Positions 19,362 to 23,293 of a stretch of 23,293 bases of DNA are shown in pieces. The position numbers and the translations under genes were made by a program. Numbering within the stretch: the first letter of the stretch is position 1; every line of letters starts with the position of its first letter. This DNA comes from Entamoeba invadens IP1 (taxonomy: Eukaryota > Evosea > Mastigamoebida > Endamoebidae), in NCBI RefSeq assembly GCF_000330505.1, contig NW_004443781.1, forward strand, positions 3,338-26,630. The letters run 5' to 3'. The notes beneath the pieces were generated by a model. It worked only from the letters and a program-made list of their open reading frames with translations. It made no database searches and was not told the DNA's origin.

Positions 19362-20926
19362 AAGGGTTTCTTGAGGATAAGGTGTATCCTCAGGATCAAA
19401 GCTATCCTTATTAAAAAATATTTTTCTGAGGATACAAAAAACAAATCCATAAGGTTCAGTTCCCCATAAGGCCCACTCTCATAACTCAAGTTATAATTTA
19501 CACTTAATATTTCGAGTCAAAGTTCGATTTTTAAATGATGGTAATAATTTGTCATAAATGCCAAAAGATTAAAAACAATCAAAAAATTGTTACGATAATT
19601 TATAAACAAAAACAATAATTATATCTCGCGAACTTGAGACGGGAAATAACAAAGTGTGAATTGAACTTGTTCACATTATAATTATAAACTTATTGATATT
19701 ATTTACGAATCCTTTTTAATAACAAAACGATTGAAATTTACGTTTAAATCGATAATTGTTTTTTTAATCGAAATAAAAATTGAAAAAGTCGAAAACACTG
19801 ATTTAATAATAATGCATTTTTAAAAAAACAAATTTATAAATAATTTTGTAATTTATGCAATTATTCAAATTTATTATAATAACAAAGTTAATCATGTTGT
19901 GTATATTTTAATATGATTGTTTCATTTTGATTTTAACTTGTGTTTTAAACAAATTTACAGTTCTGAGGATGGCAATTATTTTCTGAGGATGACAGAAATA
20001 GAAAGTTTACACTTTTACATCTGTCTGAAATGTGTATTGAGTAAGTTACTATTTTTGAATATGGGAACACGTCATTTCACTTTTTAGATGTTTAAGTCTG
20101 TGTTGACAATGTTTGTTTGTTACACGACTTACCATCCTCAGAGATATGTATAGCACTGCCACTTCTGATTTAAAAATCTATATTTAACATTATATTTTCA
20201 AAGATTATTTATAAAGTGGGTTTTTGTTTATTGATTATATCAATTAATCGTCAAAACACAACAAAAACGCCAAATAATATATAAAATTGATTATTGAATT
20301 AAAGATACATTTATTGAAATTAATATTATATTATATGAAATAATAATATAAACATATATTTCTTGTGTATATATGTTTTGAAATATGAATAAAATATTTT
20401 AAAATAAAAACAATAATTTTACAAATTTGTTTATTTATCAATCGTTGTTTTATCGATCTTCAAAACCTCGCGTTTTGAATTTGCGCAAATACATAAATTG
20501 TCGTCGCATAAAGTATTAATTATCAATATGTTATTTGCTATCAATTTTTATTGTTTGAAATTTCATAAATTGATTTTTAATAAATTGTATTTTTTTGTGA
20601 AAAAAAGATTGAAAATTGTTAGATTAATTTGTTTTGTGATTTTGATTAAAAAATTGACTTTTTCGATAAATTAAATCAATTTTTATTGTTTTCATATAAA
20701 CCAAGGTTAGTCAAGTGGTAAATCAGAAAATAGAAATAGATTATTTTTTTGTAAAAATCAACTGAAAGAATCATCTTTCAAAAAATCCATAAATAGCATT
20801 TTTAAAGAAAATCACGTGTTTCAAAATATACCTTTTTGATCTTAGGCAAAAAAATCCAAAATGAAAGGAATTATGTTTAAGATATTTACCATCCTCAGAA
20901 AAATTAACAATCCTCATGAATCCCTT
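19362..20926. mobile_element. Candidate nested repeat element with TGAGGAT motifs
   Basis: The left end AAGGGTTTCTTGAGGAT (19362-19378) matches the right end read on the minus strand, AAGGGATTCATGAGGAT (20910-20926), at 15 of 17 positions. A second inverted pair, TTTTTCTGAGGAT (19421-19433 and 20891-20903), is exact over 13 bases. Further copies of the motif lie inside: 19961-19970 and 19981-19990 (20-base tandem), and TTACCATCCTCAGA at 20129-20142 and again at 20886-20899. TGAGGATA-AGGTG-TATCCTCA (19372-19392) forms a perfect hairpin at the left end. No ORF is present, so this would be non-autonomous, resembling elements with repeated subterminal transposase-binding motifs. No clear target duplication was seen. 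Confidence 0.45.
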
Positions 20927-21328
20927 AAGTACTATTATAATTTTTGAAAAATAATAAAAATTTGTAAATTTTTTATGTGAATTTGACTGAGTGATAACTT
21001 GGTTGTAGCACAATACATAGAACTATCATCCAAACAAAAGTTAATAAAGATACCAAGTACATGCTTTTCTATATTGTGGATATTCAAGATTATCATATTT
21101 TCTTTGCCTTCAAACTCCTCATAAAATGATCAAAATTATGCCCGCCTTTTTAGGTATATTATACGTGTTGTTTTTCTTGATAAAATCAAGGATGGCAATT
21201 ATAAACTTTTGTTTACCAAAACGGAAGTTAAACAAAAATAGATTTTTTATTCAATTTCAAGGTAAAATATGGATCATTTTGTCCATTTTTTGCTGAAAAT
21301 CAGATTTTTACACTAGAAAAGGGAACCT
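20927..21328. other. Right interior of the candidate 7.3-kb element
   Basis: No gene. AGGATGGCAATTAT (21189-21202) exactly repeats 14 bases of 19966-19979 inside the nested element, so related sequence extends to here. The interior right end, next to GGGAACCTT, is A/T-rich. Confidence 0.5.
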
Positions 21329-21337
21329 TGTTACAAC
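21329..21337. repeat. Right flanking direct repeat (candidate target-site duplication)
   Basis: TGTTACAAC here matches 14042-14050 exactly and sits immediately outside GGGAACCT(T) at 21321-21329. The T at 21329 can be assigned to either the duplication or the element end. Confidence 0.5.
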
Positions 21338-21624
21338 AAGTTAATTTGTTGATAATTACATTTTAAGTTGAAAATATGGCATAAAATTTATCGAATTTTC
21401 AATTGTAACAATTAGGTAAAAATATTCACAAATATAGTTTAAAATATTATTTGTTATAATTATTTTTAAACATCTTTTTAAGTTACAAATATGAAGACAA
21501 ATTATTGAATATTCGAAATTTGTTACTTTAAACAAATTCATATCATTTTGGATTATGCTGACTAAAATATTTTTAAAAAACTAAAAATAAATATTAATTG
21601 TCTTAAAATATTATTGTAAATATA
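21338..21624. other. A/T-rich spacer
   Basis: No coding signal; lies downstream of the orphan fragment at 21625-21918. Confidence 0.5.
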
Positions 21625-21918
21625 TTACATATTTATCATAACGTGTTTATAATACATTGATGCTGCATAAATGCAACAAATAACAACACAGGTGACAAAA
21701 TATGTACTCAGCGCTTCATTTGTGTTATATTTACCATATATGACTTTATTATCAGCAGCAATGTAAAAGTATCCATGAGCTGTATAATAATACTTGTCGT
21801 TGATGTATGTATGAGTGAAGTAAACATTAAATAAGTCGATGTGTTCGTTGTCTTTGACTTCGGTGTAAATCCTCACATCGACAAATTTTGAATTTTCAAA
21901 GGTGATATTTTCGACCTT
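21625..21918 (-). pseudogene. 3' fragment of a membrane-protein gene
   Basis: The frame is open for 97 codons to a stop at 21625-21627. It has no ATG at its 5' end and is closed by TAA at 21919-21921. Its nominal first codon in the shorter reading is GTG. Composition is clearly coding-like: a polar, Tyr-rich luminal or extracellular stretch (residues 1-68, including VENITFENSKFVDVRIY) and one hydrophobic segment (about 69-90) close to the C-terminus, as in a type I or tail-anchored membrane protein. I do not recognise the family. The TAG nearest upstream would not give an open exon, so an intron does not rescue it. It is more likely a broken remnant than a short gene. Confidence 0.4.
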
Positions 21919-22696
21919 TTATAGGGGGTCTATAAACTGGTTGGGGAATATATTAGAAACTTTCGAAAGAAAAAACATTATTTACACGTATTTTGGAAAA
22001 GAAAAACCCTGCTCTGCAGTTTTGGGAAGTATAAAGCATGTTATTTTCTATTTTTGTTTTCGTTGTTTTGTAATTTAAGAATTAAATTATAAATATAAAG
22101 AAAACTTGAAAAACATGATAAAAGTAAAAAAACCAAAAAAACAATAAAGAAAAACATGAATAAAATTAAACATAATTTGTATGCAATCATAATAAGTTTT
22201 GAAAGAGTGGTATTTTATCTTATCATGCAAATAATGGTTCACAACTGTCATTACATATTAATTTCACGCATCTCATTTGTTAAATTTATATCACACAAAA
22301 TTCGAATCACATATTGTTAAATTATTATTTTTCGTGATGTATTTTTTGTAAACTTTCTCGTGTATAAATTGTAGTATATCAACGAATGATTATTTCAAGA
22401 ATATTTTTTATATTATTTAAAACTCTAATCATATATCTGTCGACTTTATTTCATTTGAAATCATCTTTTTCTTAATATTGTTGATATTATAACTTTTTCT
22501 AATATATTAATAATTATGATTTTTTTCATGCGTTTATCTTATGTTTTTTAAACAATATAAATTTGAAATGTTTAATTGTGTTATATTTTTATTATTGTTG
22601 TTTTAACATTGTATTTACATATTTATTAAAAAATAAAAACATGAAATAAAAAACTTAAATGTTTAAAGCAATATAATTTAAACAAAAAAAAATTAA
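21919..22696. other. A/T-rich spacer
   Basis: No gene seen. TTATAG-GGGGT-CTATAA (about 21919-21935) is a small perfect hairpin directly upstream of the gene fragment. The right part is the 3' flank of the transposase gene. Confidence 0.5.
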
Positions 22697-23293
22697 TCAC
22701 TTTTTTGTTTTAGATAATCTTTTTTGTTTTTGTTCTTTGGTTTCAATTGATACTCTTACGACACCACCATTGACTTCTTTTTTCATTGATCCTTTTCCGT
22801 ACAAAAATTCTCTCATACCTCTAGAATACAGAACATCAACATCACACACATTATACGTTCTATCTGCTTCAGTTTTGTCTTTATATTTCGTTGGATCAAT
22901 TTTAGTTTTAAATCCAATGCCTGCTTGAATAAAAGAACTTCTAACCAATGTTGGTCTGGTTTTTGCGTGCCACGAATCGATAATAGATTCAATTCTTCTT
23001 TCAACAGTTGCTTTGGCAAATTGAACTCTCGCTTTTGAATAATTATCGAAAAGATCTACTTTGCATTCTTTGTAATCCTTCATTAATTCTTCAAACCTCA
23101 TAGAAAGTAACTCGTTTTGAGCAAGATGTCCCTTGAGCGCAGCAAAAAGACACAAATCAAGTGGTTGACATATATGTGAGCTATGTGGTTTCAAAAACAA
23201 CACGTCTATTTTGTTTTTTGAAAGCAGTTCAAGAGCCTTATCATGACCTTTAAATCCGTCCAAAATTAAAATTGCTCGTGCCAGAGTGTTATA
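22697..23293 (-). CDS. pogo/Tigger-like DDE transposase, 3' part
   Basis: The frame is open for 198 codons from the window edge to TGA at 22697-22699; the gene's start lies outside. ATLxxx-type core sequence reads ARAILILDGFKGHD, with Asp at window residue 12, then LFLKPHSSHICQPLDLCLF, with Asp at residue 46. This is the second and third acidic residue of a DD33D-like triad and the PHxSHxxQPLD block typical of the DDE_1 (pogo, Tigger, Jerky, CENP-B) superfamily. The first Asp and the N-terminal DNA-binding domains would be to the right. The C-terminus is basic (KEQKQKRLSKTKK). The portion in view has no stops or frameshifts, so this copy is recent or still under selection. It would cut and paste its own element by a DNA-mediated mechanism. 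No inverted end is visible between the stop and 21919, so the 3' terminus of the element was not located. Confidence 0.85.
   Translation of the reverse strand, partial: YNTLARAILILDGFKGHDKALELLSKNKIDVLFLKPHSSHICQPLDLCLFAALKGHLAQNELLSMRFEELMKDYKECKVDLFDNYSKARVQFAKATVERRIESIIDSWHAKTRPTLVRSSFIQAGIGFKTKIDPTKYKDKTEADRTYNVCDVDVLYSRGMREFLYGKGSMKKEVNGGVVRVSIETKEQKQKRLSKTKK

Larger units (their letters stand above)
14051..21329. mobile_element. Candidate 7.3-kb DNA transposon carrying a gene relic
   Basis: The left end is CAAGGTTCCCC and the right end is GGGAACCTT, an inverted match of 9 bases. Both are flanked by the direct repeat (T)GTTACAAC. An 8-bp duplication would suit hAT-type elements and a 9-bp one Mutator-like elements; both superfamilies are reported in Entamoeba. 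No transposase ORF remains inside, so the unit would be non-autonomous. Its interior contains the transmembrane-kinase pseudogene, short hairpins (for example CAGGAC-TAT-GTCCTG at 14413-14427) and a second repeat element at 19362-20926. The inverted ends are short and do not visibly extend beyond about 10 bases, which is the main weakness. Long flanks inside both ends are A/T-rich. Confidence 0.4.

Noticed and set aside
19440..19500. GC-richer patch with CCATAAGG repeated twice, considered as part of a gene.
   Set aside because: No open frame or RNA fold stands out; it is more simply part of the nested repeat element.
20705..20716. TAGTCAAGTGG fits the tRNA/SINE A-box consensus TRGYNNARNNG.
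   Set aside because: No B box (GWTCRANNC) follows within 30-80 bases and no cloverleaf can be folded, so it is likely chance.
20910..20930. TTAA next to CCC at the right end of the nested element, suggesting a piggyBac insertion.
   Set aside because: piggyBac ends read TTAACCC...GGGTTAA; here the orientation is reversed and the left end lacks TTAA.

Overview
The window is very A+T-rich eukaryotic DNA and almost certainly comes from an Entamoeba. The evidence is the gene content: BspA-type leucine-rich-repeat proteins with the Entamoeba N-terminal region, a Cys-rich transmembrane-kinase relic, a Sac1 lipid phosphatase and a GT31-like glycosyltransferase. Start codons with AAATTCA-like initiators a few bases upstream fit as well. 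Long gene-poor spacers and a pogo/Tigger-type DDE transposase favour Entamoeba invadens, or a relative with many DNA transposons, over E. histolytica. The species call is inference.

Layout. 1-3900 is A/T-rich DNA with no gene I can support. 3910-4502 (+) is an unrecognised gene whose promoter-supported start and long 3' frame lie in different frames, joined at a C6A7 run. 5880-7607 (-) is an intact Sac1-type phosphoinositide phosphatase with a C-terminal KxKxx tail. 7938-9800 (-) and 10188-11369 (-) are two tandem BspA-like LRR genes; the first lacks the N-terminal region that the second has. 11457-11831 (+) is a possible small spliced gene sharing an 87-bp divergent promoter with the second LRR gene. 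12238-12394 is a fold-back structure with two perfect hairpins. 12581-13723 (-) is a type II membrane glycosyltransferase.

14051-21329 looks like one mobile unit. It has short inverted ends (AAGGTTCCC) and an 8-9 bp direct repeat, (T)GTTACAAC, immediately outside both ends. Its cargo is the wreck of a transmembrane-kinase gene (about 15010-18115, -), which keeps the Cys-rich ectodomain, membrane segment and juxtamembrane region but stops before any kinase domain. A second, probably nested, repeat element with imperfect inverted ends lies at 19362-20926. To its right are an orphan 3' gene fragment (21625-21918, -) and the 3' part of a pogo-like transposase (22697-23293, -) that runs off the window.

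The intact genes look like independent housekeeping or surface genes, not a pathway: ER/Golgi lipid turnover (Sac1), secretory glycosylation (GT31-like) and LRR surface or cytosolic proteins. The most interesting part is the 14-21 kb region, a candidate gene-carrying DNA transposon. The possible -1 frameshift gene at 3.9-4.5 kb comes next.
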